Shown: positions 13,918 through 21,626 of the stretch, piece after piece
Numbering within the stretch: the first letter of the stretch is position 1
How the letters are laid out: each line of letters begins with the position of its first letter
Source: Candidatus Auribacterota bacterium
Lineage (GTDB): Bacteria; Auribacterota; JAFGBW01; JAFGJP01
Direction of reading: 5' to 3'
Assembly: GCA_016929035.1 (NCBI GenBank)
Contig: JAFGJP010000217.1
Coordinates: 1 to 24,599, forward strand
Length of the DNA: 24,599 nucleotides
Translations under genes and position numbers: made by a program
The notes under the pieces: generated by a model
What the model was told of the DNA's origin: nothing
The model's input: the letters and a program-made list of their open reading frames with translations, nothing else
Database searches by the model: none

Positions 13918-15549
13918 ATGAACAGCGATGAAGAAAAAAATCTGCAGCAGGAACTGGATTTTCTCAAATCCACGAACCAGGATCTTCGCCGCTCGATTGA
14001 CGAACTGACGATTCTTCAGGAAATGCTGAAAGGTATTTCCGGAGAGCACACTCTCGAAGGCATCATCAAGCGATTTACAGACATCATCAAAAAAAAGCTC
14101 CTTGTGAAGGGGTACATTTTTTTTGAGATCGGCGAGTCAGCAAAAGTCAAACCGCTCTATTCGGAAAATCTGACGGAATGGGATATCACGGAAAAATACG
14201 GCATCAGTAAAAGCATTTTAGAGTGGGTCATCAACGAAAAGCAGATCTCTAACGTTCCTTCGATAGCCGAAGAGGATGAAGGGTCGTCACTTCTCATGAT
14301 CCCGTTTTATACGTCAGTAAAAAATTTCGGGCTTATTTCTGTTGCCATTGAGACACGTGCTGACGATGCTCTCACCGTCGATGTTTCCGAAACGCTGAAG
14401 CTTTCTGCCAGCCAGGTGGCCATAGCGCTGGAAAACCTGAAGCTTTACCATGATATTGAAGAGGATACAAAGAACCTGAGCGAGCTGAAGAATTTCATGT
14501 CGAACATCCTCGACAGCCTTGTCAATGGCGTCATTACCTTTGACAATGAGAAGCGGATAACCCATATTAACCGGAACGCTTATATCATGTTCGGCATTAC
14601 GGAAGTGGATATTATTGGGAAAAAGTATGAAGAATGCTTTCCGGAACATCTCTCCAGCATTATTGATTTTATCCTGAAAGAGACCAATGAAAAGGGTTTT
14701 GTCCTTGACTACCAGGTAAATTACGAGCTGGTTGGAGGAGTCACCATTCCGCTTGGTATCAGCACAAGCATTCTCCGTGATGAGAATTACGAGACCATCG
14801 GGATCACGGTTGTCAGCCGTGATATGACAGCCAGCCGTGAGCTTGACCGCCTGAGAACGCTTGATAAGATGAAAAGTGATTTTGTCTCCACTGTTTCTCA
14901 TGAGCTGAGAAGCCCGCTGACGACAATCAAGGCTTATCTCGATACACTCATGCACCGCGTGGATGAAAACGACAAAGAAACCCGCGCCATGTTTCTTGAG
15001 ACGATTGAAAAGGAGGCCAACAGGCTTTATAACCTGATCGAAGATATGCTGGATCTCTCCCGGATCGAGTCCGGAAAGATCCAGCTGGAGCTGGAGTATA
15101 TTGATATCACGGATATCGTCAAAGAAGTCGTTAAATTATGCAAGATGCAGACAGAAAAACATGCCATCCACGAGGAGATGCCTGAAACATTGCCCAAGAT
15201 CATGGCCGACAGGGACAGGCTGACGCAGGTGTTCATCAACCTCCTGAACAACGCGATAAAGTATTCTCCTCAAGGAAAGAATATCTGGGTGAAGGTCGAA
15301 GAGAAAGAAGGTTCTCTCCGGGTCTCATTCAAGGATGAAGGATTTGGGCTCAAAGAAGAAGATAAATACAAGGTGTTTGAAAAATTTTACCGCGTTGATT
15401 CTCAGCAGACGTCCGATATCGGGGGTACCGGCCTGGGGCTTCCGGTTGTCAAAAAGCTTGTTGAAATGCATCACGGGAAAATTGAAGTCGAAAGCGAGCC
15501 GGAAAAAGGATCAAATTTTATTGTCATCCTGCCGATAAAGGAAAGCTGA
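13918..15549 (+). CDS. GAF-PAS sensor histidine kinase (complete)
   Basis: 543 residues, no transmembrane segment, so cytoplasmic. An N-terminal coiled coil (1-35) is followed by a GAF-like domain (about 40-178), a PAS domain (about 192-305, NILDSLVNGVITFDNEKRITHINRNA), then HisKA with phosphoacceptor H328 in VSTVSHELRSPLTT, and HATPase_c with N-box NLLNNAIKYSP (N441, N444/445), G1 DEGFG (473-477) and G2 GGTGLGLP (502-509). All catalytic motifs are intact. There is no receiver in the protein, so it must pass phosphate to separate regulators, the closest being 12274. Starts 45 bp after the HDOD gene; the ATG at 13918 has a poor SD. The next kinase starts 4 bp after its stop. Confidence 0.95.
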   Translation: MNSDEEKNLQQELDFLKSTNQDLRRSIDELTILQEMLKGISGEHTLEGIIKRFTDIIKKKLLVKGYIFFEIGESAKVKPLYSENLTEWDITEKYGISKSILEWVINEKQISNVPSIAEEDEGSSLLMIPFYTSVKNFGLISVAIETRADDALTVDVSETLKLSASQVAIALENLKLYHDIEEDTKNLSELKNFMSNILDSLVNGVITFDNEKRITHINRNAYIMFGITEVDIIGKKYEECFPEHLSSIIDFILKETNEKGFVLDYQVNYELVGGVTIPLGISTSILRDENYETIGITVVSRDMTASRELDRLRTLDKMKSDFVSTVSHELRSPLTTIKAYLDTLMHRVDENDKETRAMFLETIEKEANRLYNLIEDMLDLSRIESGKIQLELEYIDITDIVKEVVKLCKMQTEKHAIHEEMPETLPKIMADRDRLTQVFINLLNNAIKYSPQGKNIWVKVEEKEGSLRVSFKDEGFGLKEEDKYKVFEKFYRVDSQQTSDIGGTGLGLPVVKKLVEMHHGKIEVESEPEKGSNFIVILPIKES

Positions 15550-15553
15550 CCGA

Positions 15554-16594
15554 ATGGATATTCAAGCGCTTTTTGACCAGTCCCCTGTCGGCGTCATCGC
15601 CTTTGCGGGCGATGGGCTGCTTTCTGTCAATCCGGCGGCTGAGGCTCTTCTTCATCTTGGAAAGGGCCCGTCACCGGATGATGTCAGATCCAAGCTCCAG
15701 AGACTCCTCAAGGTCTCTGTTAAGGACATGCTTGATGTGGCCAACCATGATGGAAGGGACCTTTTAACATTCCTGGTGGATGAATCTGAAGAAAAGGCCG
15801 ATATCCCGCTTTCTTTTTACTGCTTTTTTAATCACTCGGATGTAAAGAAGGCTGGGGATGTGATGATCATCGTGGTCAGGACTCGCGCAGCGGCGTCGGC
15901 TCGTTTGATAAAACAGAAACTGATGGCCATGGCGGTTCACGATATTAAAACCCCGATTTCTTCGATTAAGGAATCGTCCTCTCTTTTATGGGACGGAACA
16001 GTCGGCGAGCTGAACGACATGCAGAAGAAATGCATAGACATCATAAGAAAAGAGATAGTCCGCCTTCACAGGATCATGGAGAACATTGTCAGGATCGGGC
16101 AGTTTGAGGAACACTCTTTCGATGAAGATGTCGAGCCGATCGATATCAGTGGCCTTTTCTCGCAGCTTCAGGAGATTTCTAAAGATAAATGCCAGAGAAA
16201 AAAAATAAATTTTTCCGTAGGACTTCATTTTGAGAAGCCATGTGTGGCTTTAGCCAGAAGAAGCCATGTGAAAAACCTTTTATATTATATTCTCGACTAT
16301 ATCCTGGAAAATGCTCATCCTTCGACTCCGGTTGCGGCCGAAGCGGTTCCGGAAGACGGCATTATAAAGGTCATCTTTTCTTATTCCGGCTTTATCCCGG
16401 CAAAAGAGCTCAGGCAGACAATGTTTTCTGATTTTTGGGAAGATAAAAAAACAGCCCTTATTCGCAAAGAGCACATAGACGCCTTCAGCCTCCGGATCTG
16501 CCGCTCCCTTGCCGGCAACATGGGCGCAAGGATCGAGATCGCGGAAAAGGATTCCGGCAAGGTCGAATTCACCGTCTTCCTGCCGGTGAAATAA
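15554..16594 (+). CDS. PAS histidine kinase-like protein with degenerate ATP-binding domain
   Basis: 346 residues, soluble. A short PAS-like domain (about 1-110, FDQSPVGVIAFAGDGLLSVNPAA) is followed by a HisKA domain with H129 in MAVHDIKTPISSI. The C-terminal region has the HATPase_c length and ends in the usual beta strand (VEFTVFLPVK), but the catalytic boxes are lost: the N-box position reads YILDYILENAHPST (no NxxxN), the G1 DxGxG is FSYSGFIP, and the G2 GxGL position is HIDAFSLRICRSL. It should not bind ATP normally, though it could be phosphorylated in trans by, dimerise with, or act as phosphatase alongside the intact kinase 4 bp upstream. Stop-to-start spacing and GGAAAG support tight co-translation. 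Confidence 0.88.
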   Translation: MDIQALFDQSPVGVIAFAGDGLLSVNPAAEALLHLGKGPSPDDVRSKLQRLLKVSVKDMLDVANHDGRDLLTFLVDESEEKADIPLSFYCFFNHSDVKKAGDVMIIVVRTRAAASARLIKQKLMAMAVHDIKTPISSIKESSSLLWDGTVGELNDMQKKCIDIIRKEIVRLHRIMENIVRIGQFEEHSFDEDVEPIDISGLFSQLQEISKDKCQRKKINFSVGLHFEKPCVALARRSHVKNLLYYILDYILENAHPSTPVAAEAVPEDGIIKVIFSYSGFIPAKELRQTMFSDFWEDKKTALIRKEHIDAFSLRICRSLAGNMGARIEIAEKDSGKVEFTVFLPVK

Positions 16595-16620
16595 GCCGGA
16601 TGACAGAAGACAGAAAATAT

Positions 16621-16697
16621 TGTCATCCCTGTGAAAACAGGAATCCACGTTAAAAGTGAATGAAGTTACACAGGTCCCCGCTTTTGCGGGAATGACA
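16621..16697. repeat. Inverted pair of GTCATTCCCGC-type dispersed repeats
   Basis: Copy A, forward: TGTCATCCCTGTGAAAACAG from 16621, with its own stem CCTGT-gaaa-ACAGG (16628-16641). Copy B, reverse: CCCGC-tttt-GCGGG (16677-16690) ending GGGAATGACA at 16697. The outer TGTCAT/ATGACA ends pair, so the 77 bp can fold as one long hairpin or two small ones. The core resembles the widespread 'GTCATTCCCGCGAAAGCGGGAATCC' family. Confidence 0.75.
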
Positions 16698-16765
16698 AAT
16701 TTTTACGATTTACTGAGGTTGCTTCGTCACGGAGCCTGTAATGAGCGAAAGCGTAGGGTTCCTCG

Positions 16766-16787
16766 CCCCGTATGCTTGCTCACGGGG
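16766..16787. repeat. GC-rich hairpin
   Basis: CCCCGT (16766-16771), 10-nt loop, ACGGGG (16782-16787). The flanks GCCCCGT...TCACGGGGT repeat those of the hairpin at 3293-3322, so both probably derive from the same repeat family. No U-tract follows. Confidence 0.5.
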
Positions 16788-16956
16788 TCCGCAATGACGA
16801 TGTCCTTCGTCCTGCTTCCCGCGTCTTATGGTCTTTTCTTTCCATATTATCTCGTTCTGCTTTGTTAAAACTGATAATGTCGCTGAAGAAACTACCCTCA
16901 ACCTTTCATCTTACTTCTTGTCTCTTGTTTTTTGCCTCTCTCATTTAATTATATAA

Positions 16957-16986
16957 TTGTCTACCGAAGAGGATTTATGATATAGT
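16957..16986 (+). promoter_or_regulatory. Possible promoter of the receiver-GGDEF gene
   Basis: TTGTCT at 16957-16962, 18-bp spacer, TATAGT at 16981-16986; the ATG follows at 17014. Reasonable sigma-70 match in an AT-rich stretch. Confidence 0.4.
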
Positions 16987-17013
16987 TAATCCGAATTACA
17001 GAGATGATTTTTC

Positions 17014-17937
17014 ATGAAGAAAGATAGAAAAAAAATCCTTGTTGTTGACGATTCATCAACCGCCCGCATGATCACCTCAAGCGTTCTTCGTGACTACGGG
17101 TTTTGGGTTGAAACAGCCATTGATGGAGAAGAAGGGATCAAAAAGGCGAAGTCGTTTTCTCCTGATGCCATGGTTGTGGATCTGCGCATGCCCAAGATGG
17201 ACGGATTTCAGGTCTGTGAAAATATCAAGCAGCTGGGCAAAAACCAGTATATTCCTGTCCTTTTGCTGACAGCCAGGGAGGATGTTGAAAGCGTTGTCCG
17301 CGGCCTGGAAAGCGGAGCAGATGATTATATTACAAAGCCCTTCAACGAGATGGAGTTTATCGCAAGAGTCAAAGTCCTTCTTCGATTGAAAAGCCTTCAG
17401 GATGAACTCCAGAAAGCCAATAAAAAGCTGGAAAGGCTTTCTATCATCGACGGGTTAACGGGCATATATAACCACAGGTATTTTCAGGAGAAGTTCGATG
17501 ATTTTCTGGCAAAAGCGAGCAAAAAGAATGAGCACCTTGTGATCGGGCTCTTTGACCTCGATTACTTTAAGATGGTGAATGATACATACGGGCATCTTAT
17601 CGGTGACAGGGTCCTGAAAAAGATTACAGAGATTCTTCAGCAGAATATCCAGCAAAAAGATGTTCTTGCGAGATACGGCGGTGAGGAATTTGTTGTTATT
17701 TTCCCGGAAGCGACAGTCAATGAGACATTCGATGTTTGCCAGAAGTTTCTGAAAGACATAGAAAATTATGAGTTCAGCGCTGGTGAAAAGACGTTTAAGC
17801 TGACTATCAGCGGCGGGCTTGCAGCTTACAAGCCCGGGGATAAGGCTGACAAGGACCGTCTGATCCATGATGCGGATATGGCTCTTTACACTTCTAAGAG
17901 AGAAGGGCGCAACAGGATCACTATCAGCACGCCGTGA
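17014..17937 (+). CDS. PleD-like response regulator-diguanylate cyclase
   Basis: 307 residues. Receiver domain 1-125 with D12-D13, phosphoacceptor D56 (MVVDLRMP), T86 and K108-P109. A coiled linker (LQDELQKANKKLERL, 128-142) leads to the GGDEF domain (144-305), with DGLTGIYNHRYF, FDLDYFKMVNDTYGH and the active-site RYGGEEF (GGEEF at 222-226). The expected product is c-di-GMP, made when phosphorylation promotes dimerisation. The allosteric inhibition site RxxD five residues before GGEEF is QQKD here (213-216), so product inhibition through that site is probably absent. It stands alone between two repeat-bearing spacers. A PilZ receptor at 24022 could be one reader of its signal. Confidence 0.95.
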   Translation: MKKDRKKILVVDDSSTARMITSSVLRDYGFWVETAIDGEEGIKKAKSFSPDAMVVDLRMPKMDGFQVCENIKQLGKNQYIPVLLLTAREDVESVVRGLESGADDYITKPFNEMEFIARVKVLLRLKSLQDELQKANKKLERLSIIDGLTGIYNHRYFQEKFDDFLAKASKKNEHLVIGLFDLDYFKMVNDTYGHLIGDRVLKKITEILQQNIQQKDVLARYGGEEFVVIFPEATVNETFDVCQKFLKDIENYEFSAGEKTFKLTISGGLAAYKPGDKADKDRLIHDADMALYTSKREGRNRITISTP

Positions 17938-17955
17938 TCAGGTAATCAAACCTGA

Positions 17956-17974
17956 TTCCACCCCGGGGGTGGAA
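17956..17974. repeat. Perfect GC-rich palindrome after the GGDEF gene
   Basis: TTCCACCCC, one base, GGGGTGGAA: nine paired bases either side, 18 bp after the stop codon of the GGDEF gene. With a one-base centre it is better as a duplex palindrome (cruciform or protein site) than as an RNA hairpin, although three to four unpaired bases would still leave a 7-8 bp stem. No U-tract. Confidence 0.5.
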
Positions 17975-18080
17975 CAACGGGTGGATAGAAAAAGTAAGAA
18001 TTTAAGGTGCGCTGGCACACGGTGATTGTTAAATCAGTCTCAGGAACTCATAAAAAGTAGAAAAGAAGAAGGCATCGTAG

Positions 18081-18102
18081 GGGCAGACCTCTGTGTCTGC
18101 CC
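18081..18102. repeat. GGGCAGAC/GTCTGCCC dispersed hairpin
   Basis: GGGCAGAC (18081-18088), 6-nt loop, GTCTGCCC (18095-18102), followed by GTTTATTC. The wording 'GTAGGGGCAGACC...GTCTGCCCG' is a snippet family I know from intergenic DNA of many bacteria. Located 31 bp before the aconitase ATG, it would fold in its leader; a weak terminator role is possible. Confidence 0.55.
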
Positions 18103-18132
18103 GTTTATTCATAAGCGAAAACGGGAATAGCC

Positions 18133-20070
18133 ATGGGAGATTCAGTCACAATAAAAATTCTTAAAAGCCATCTGGCTGGGGGAAGTATCCGCAAAGGAGA
18201 GCCCGTCAGCCTCAAGGTGGATCAGGCTCTTACTCAGGATGCCACCGGAACGATGGTTTATCTTCAGCTTGAAGCCCTGGGTATTGAGAGGATCCGCCTG
18301 CCTCTGGCCGTATCCTATGTTGATCACAATACGCTTCAGACATCCTGCTATAATCCGGATGACCATGTGTTTCTTCAAACCGCAGCCGCCAGATATGGCG
18401 CTGTGTTCTCCCGGCCGGGAAACGGCATATGTCATCAGGTGCATCTCGAGCGGTTTGGCGCTCCTGGAAAAATTCTGATCGGTTCAGATTCTCATACGCC
18501 GACAGGAGGAGGCCTCGGGATGATAGCCGTTGGCGTTGGAGGCCTGGATGTTGCAGCTGCTATGGCTGGAGAGGACCTGCACCTGACCATGCCGGAAGTT
18601 ATGGAAGTCTGCCTGAAGGGAAAACTTCAGAAGCCCTTTGTTACGTCAATGGATGTTATCCTTGAAGTTTTAAGAAGGCGTGGTGTCAAAGGGGGCCTTG
18701 GAAAAATACTGGAGTACACAGGAGAAGGCGTTTCAACGTTAACAGTCCCTGAACGAGCCACAATCACCAATATGGGCGCAGAACTTGGGGCAACAACTTC
18801 TATCTTCCCGAGCGATGAGCAGACGAAAAAGTTTTTGAAAGCTCAGAAAAGAGAAGGCGAATGGCAGGAAATTTTGCCGGACAGGGATGCTTCTTATGAT
18901 GACGTTCTTGAAATCGATCTCACATCCATCGAGCCGCTTATAGCCAAGCCTTTTTCTCCGGATGCGGTTGTCCCTCTGAGAGAACTCCATGGACAGCGGG
19001 TTGATCAGGTCTGCATCGGCTCCTGTACGAATTCCAGCTATGCCATGCTGGCCGCCGTAGCACGGATCTTAAAGGGAGAAAAAGTGGCTGAAGGAGTGAG
19101 CTTGACTGTTTCTCCGGGATCCAAGCAGGTTCTTTCCATGATCGTCAAAGACGGCTATTTCATTCACATGGTTGATGCCGGAGCGCGAATACTTGAATCT
19201 GTCTGCGGTCCCTGTATCGGCATGGGACAGGCTCCGCGTTCAGGCGGCGTTTCGATAAGAACGTTCAACAGGAATTTCAAGGGTCGCTCCGGGACGCCGG
19301 ATGCCCAGGTCTATTTGTGCAGCCCTGTATCAGCAGCCTTTATGGCCGTTAAAGGAAAGATTCTCGATCCAAGAGATGCCGGAAAATCATTTGAAGCCGT
19401 TGCAGAGCCTGATGAGTACGTCGTTAATGACAACATGTTTATTTTGCCTGAAAGATCTTCGGGAAAAGCGCAGGTTATCAAAGGCCCCAACATTCAACCT
19501 ATCCCTCTTCGCGAAGAGCTGAAGGATTCCATAGAGATGGAAGTGATACTCAAGCTTGGTGACAACATCACAACCGATGACATTATGCCGGCAGGAAGCA
19601 AAGTTCTTCCTCTCAGATCAAATATACCAGCTATTTCCCGGTTTGTGTTCAGCGGCATCGATGAGCATTTTTTTGAAAAGGCAAAAAAGGCAGGGGCTTC
19701 GCTTATCGTGGGTGCGGAGAATTACGGTCAGGGATCTTCCAGGGAACATGCGGCTCTGGCGCCCATGCATCTTGGCGTGCGTGCCGTCATCGCTAAATCG
19801 ATTGCCCGCATCCACAGGAAAAATCTTATCAACTATGGTATTTTGCCGCTTCTATTTAAAGACAAAGAGGATTATAAGAAATTGAACGCTCAGCAAAAAG
19901 TCAAGATCAAGGGACTGAAAAGGCTGAAAGAAGGATTGAACACATTGACTCTTACTGTTCATGAAGGAAAAAGAGAGTTCGCTATGGATGTTATTCTGGA
20001 CGTGGATGCTATGGAAAAAAGTATTCTTGAACACGGTGGGCTTTTGCCGTATATTAAAAGAAGGATATAG
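18133..20070 (+). CDS. Aconitate hydratase (Aquifex-type, single chain)
   Basis: 645 residues, the size of the 'putative/Aquifex-type' aconitase group rather than the 880-residue AcnA or AcnB. It interconverts citrate and isocitrate in the TCA cycle. The [4Fe-4S] ligands are visible: C298 in IGSCTNSSYAM and C358/C361 in VCGPCIGMGQAP. Substrate-binding blocks include GSDSHTPTGGGLGMIAVGVGG near 117-137. The swivel domain (about 490-645) contains DNITTDDIMPAGS and NYGQGSSREHAALAP. All parts are in order with no frameshift. The start ATG 18133 has a modest SD (GGGAAT). A receiver gene follows after 6 bp. Homoaconitase or isopropylmalate isomerase is a less likely reading, as those are shorter or split. 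Confidence 0.93.
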   Translation: MGDSVTIKILKSHLAGGSIRKGEPVSLKVDQALTQDATGTMVYLQLEALGIERIRLPLAVSYVDHNTLQTSCYNPDDHVFLQTAAARYGAVFSRPGNGICHQVHLERFGAPGKILIGSDSHTPTGGGLGMIAVGVGGLDVAAAMAGEDLHLTMPEVMEVCLKGKLQKPFVTSMDVILEVLRRRGVKGGLGKILEYTGEGVSTLTVPERATITNMGAELGATTSIFPSDEQTKKFLKAQKREGEWQEILPDRDASYDDVLEIDLTSIEPLIAKPFSPDAVVPLRELHGQRVDQVCIGSCTNSSYAMLAAVARILKGEKVAEGVSLTVSPGSKQVLSMIVKDGYFIHMVDAGARILESVCGPCIGMGQAPRSGGVSIRTFNRNFKGRSGTPDAQVYLCSPVSAAFMAVKGKILDPRDAGKSFEAVAEPDEYVVNDNMFILPERSSGKAQVIKGPNIQPIPLREELKDSIEMEVILKLGDNITTDDIMPAGSKVLPLRSNIPAISRFVFSGIDEHFFEKAKKAGASLIVGAENYGQGSSREHAALAPMHLGVRAVIAKSIARIHRKNLINYGILPLLFKDKEDYKKLNAQQKVKIKGLKRLKEGLNTLTLTVHEGKREFAMDVILDVDAMEKSILEHGGLLPYIKRRI

Positions 20071-20076
20071 GGCATA

Positions 20077-20457
20077 ATGGGTTACGATAAGACGATACTT
20101 GTTATAGAAGATTCAAAGCCGCTTAACAGGATACTCTGTTTTGACCTTGAGCAGGCTGGGTTTCAGACCCTTTCCGCATTTAACGGGAAAGATGGTTATG
20201 AAAAAGCGATTGAAGCCAAGCCTCACCTGATCCTTCTTGATGTCAATCTTCCTCTCATGAACGGCTTTGAAGTCTGCTGGAAGATCAAAGCCCATCCTCA
20301 TATTAAAAGGGTTCCTATCATTATGCTGACCGGGCGATCTCAGCAAAGGGATTTTGAGGAAGCCAAAGACACAGCTGTCGACGCCTACATCATCAAGCCT
20401 TACAAGCAGGAATTACTCATTGAAAAGATAAGAGAGTTGCTGAGAATCAAGGACTGA
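20077..20457 (+). CDS. Single-domain response regulator (CheY-like) next to aconitase
   Basis: 126 residues; receiver with E11-D12, phosphoacceptor D55 (LILLDVNLP), T85 (MLTGR) and K107-P108 (YIIKPY). No output domain. It begins 6 bp after the aconitase stop, with AGGATATAGGG upstream, so it is very probably co-transcribed with aconitase. The helix-1 sequence (LNRILCFDLEQAGF) is close to that of the receiver at 12274 (LRYILSFDLQKKGF). No cognate kinase is adjacent; the kinases at 13918-16594 are candidates by proximity only. Confidence 0.94.
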   Translation: MGYDKTILVIEDSKPLNRILCFDLEQAGFQTLSAFNGKDGYEKAIEAKPHLILLDVNLPLMNGFEVCWKIKAHPHIKRVPIIMLTGRSQQRDFEEAKDTAVDAYIIKPYKQELLIEKIRELLRIKD

Positions 20458-20514
20458 ACAGCACCCCGTATCATAGCGAAGCAGGACATCTTACACATAT
20501 CACGGAAAAGTATC

Positions 20515-21399
20515 ATGACAATTTTTCTCAAATCCTTTGCCTTGCTCATCAGAAGTCTTCCCAGAAAGCTTGCCCTTATCATCGGCATGCTTTTGGGAAA
20601 GCTGATGGGAATCATACTGATTCATAAAAAGAAGATCTGTTTTTTGAACATGGACCTGGCTTTCTCTGATTCGTTATCCTCCAGAGAAAAAAGTAGGATC
20701 ATAAGAAAAATGTATGTCAACCTGGGAAAAAACATCGTGGATTTTCTTCGTATTCCTCTCATAAGCCAGGATAATTTCCATCAGTTTGTAACCGTGGAAG
20801 GAGAGCGCTTTCTTGTTGATGCCAGAGAAAAGCGAAAAGGCGTTCTTGTCATAACCGCCCACTACGGCTTCTGGGATATCATACCGCTTTTCTTTGCTTT
20901 TCGCGGTTACGGCGCCAACCTGATCACAAAAGATATCCGTAATGCTTCCCTTAATGATTTTTGGATGAAGTACAGGAAGTATGGAGGCGTTAATCCCATT
21001 TATAAAAAAAATTCATCACGGGAAATGATTTCTCTTCTCAAGAGAAATGAATCTTTAGGATTTGTTATTGACCAGAATATGAATTCGCGAAGCGGTATCT
21101 TTGTCGATTTTTTTGGTGTAAAAGCCTGCACGATCGACGTGGTAGCCAAGCTGTCACAAAGTCTGGAGTGTCCGGTGCTCCCGATATTCTGTATTCGAAA
21201 AGATGACGACACGTTTATCATCAGGATCGAAGAGCCTGTCTTGCTCAGGCAGGGAAAGGATAAGCAGGAAACGATTTTACTCACAACACAGGCGTATACA
21301 GAGGTTCTGGAGCGTTTCATTATCGAACGGCCAGACCACTGGATATGGATGCACAAGCGCTGGAAGACCCGCCCGGAAGGTGAGGAAAGCATCTATTAA
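20515..21399 (+). CDS. LpxL/HtrB-type lysophospholipid acyltransferase
   Basis: 294 residues. An N-terminal hydrophobic helix (about 17-36) anchors it in the inner membrane. The catalytic HX4(D/E) motif is H116YGFWD121 in VITAHYGFWD. GFVIDQNMNSRSGIFVDFFG (about 176-195) is the family's second block and PDHWIWMHKRWKTRP near the end is the third. LpxL/LpxM enzymes add secondary acyl chains to lipid A; some relatives acylate other glycolipids. The gene is 57 bp after the receiver at 20077 and in the same direction, with GGAAAAG before ATG. It supports an LPS-type outer membrane. Which acyl position it serves cannot be told from sequence. Confidence 0.92.
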   Translation: MTIFLKSFALLIRSLPRKLALIIGMLLGKLMGIILIHKKKICFLNMDLAFSDSLSSREKSRIIRKMYVNLGKNIVDFLRIPLISQDNFHQFVTVEGERFLVDAREKRKGVLVITAHYGFWDIIPLFFAFRGYGANLITKDIRNASLNDFWMKYRKYGGVNPIYKKNSSREMISLLKRNESLGFVIDQNMNSRSGIFVDFFGVKACTIDVVAKLSQSLECPVLPIFCIRKDDDTFIIRIEEPVLLRQGKDKQETILLTTQAYTEVLERFIIERPDHWIWMHKRWKTRPEGEESIY

Positions 21400-21626
21400 G
21401 AGACAGGATACACGATACACGATGCAGGATACAAGATAAGGAGCGCTAAAGCGCGATACGAAACAATACGTCATCATTTTTTAATCATTCATACGAAGTG
21501 TACATTTTATTTTATATCTATTATCCTGTATCTTGCAGCCTGTATTGCTTATTAGAGTTTTTAGAATAAATAATAAATTGTAACGTCTACTATTATAGGT
21601 AAAAGGCACTATAAATGGAGGAGCTT
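21400..21626. repeat. Intergenic region with inverted GGATACA/TGTATCC strings
   Basis: No credible gene. Two strings face each other: GGATACACGATACACGATGC followed by AGGATACAAGATA (21408-21439) and TTATCCTGTATCTTGCAGCC (from 21520). Between them lies a small hairpin GCGCTaaAGCGC near 21442-21453. The region is otherwise AT-rich, and a promoter for the next gene is plausible, but I could not fix one. Confidence 0.4.

Larger units (their letters stand above)
16595..17013. other. 419-bp intergenic region rich in palindromic repeats
   Basis: No credible gene. It contains an inverted pair of GTCATTCCCGC-type repeats (16621-16697), a TAATGAGCGAAAGCGTA string at 16738-16754 related to one at 1251-1264 (TAATGAGCAAAGCGTA), a hairpin CCCCGT/ACGGGG (16766-16787), a pyrimidine-rich stretch (about 16890-16942), and the putative promoter at 16957-16986. 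Confidence 0.55.

Noticed and set aside
14314..14955. 213-codon open frame antisense to the GAF-PAS kinase
   Set aside because: Lies entirely within the conserved kinase gene on the other strand; composition is that of a shadow frame.
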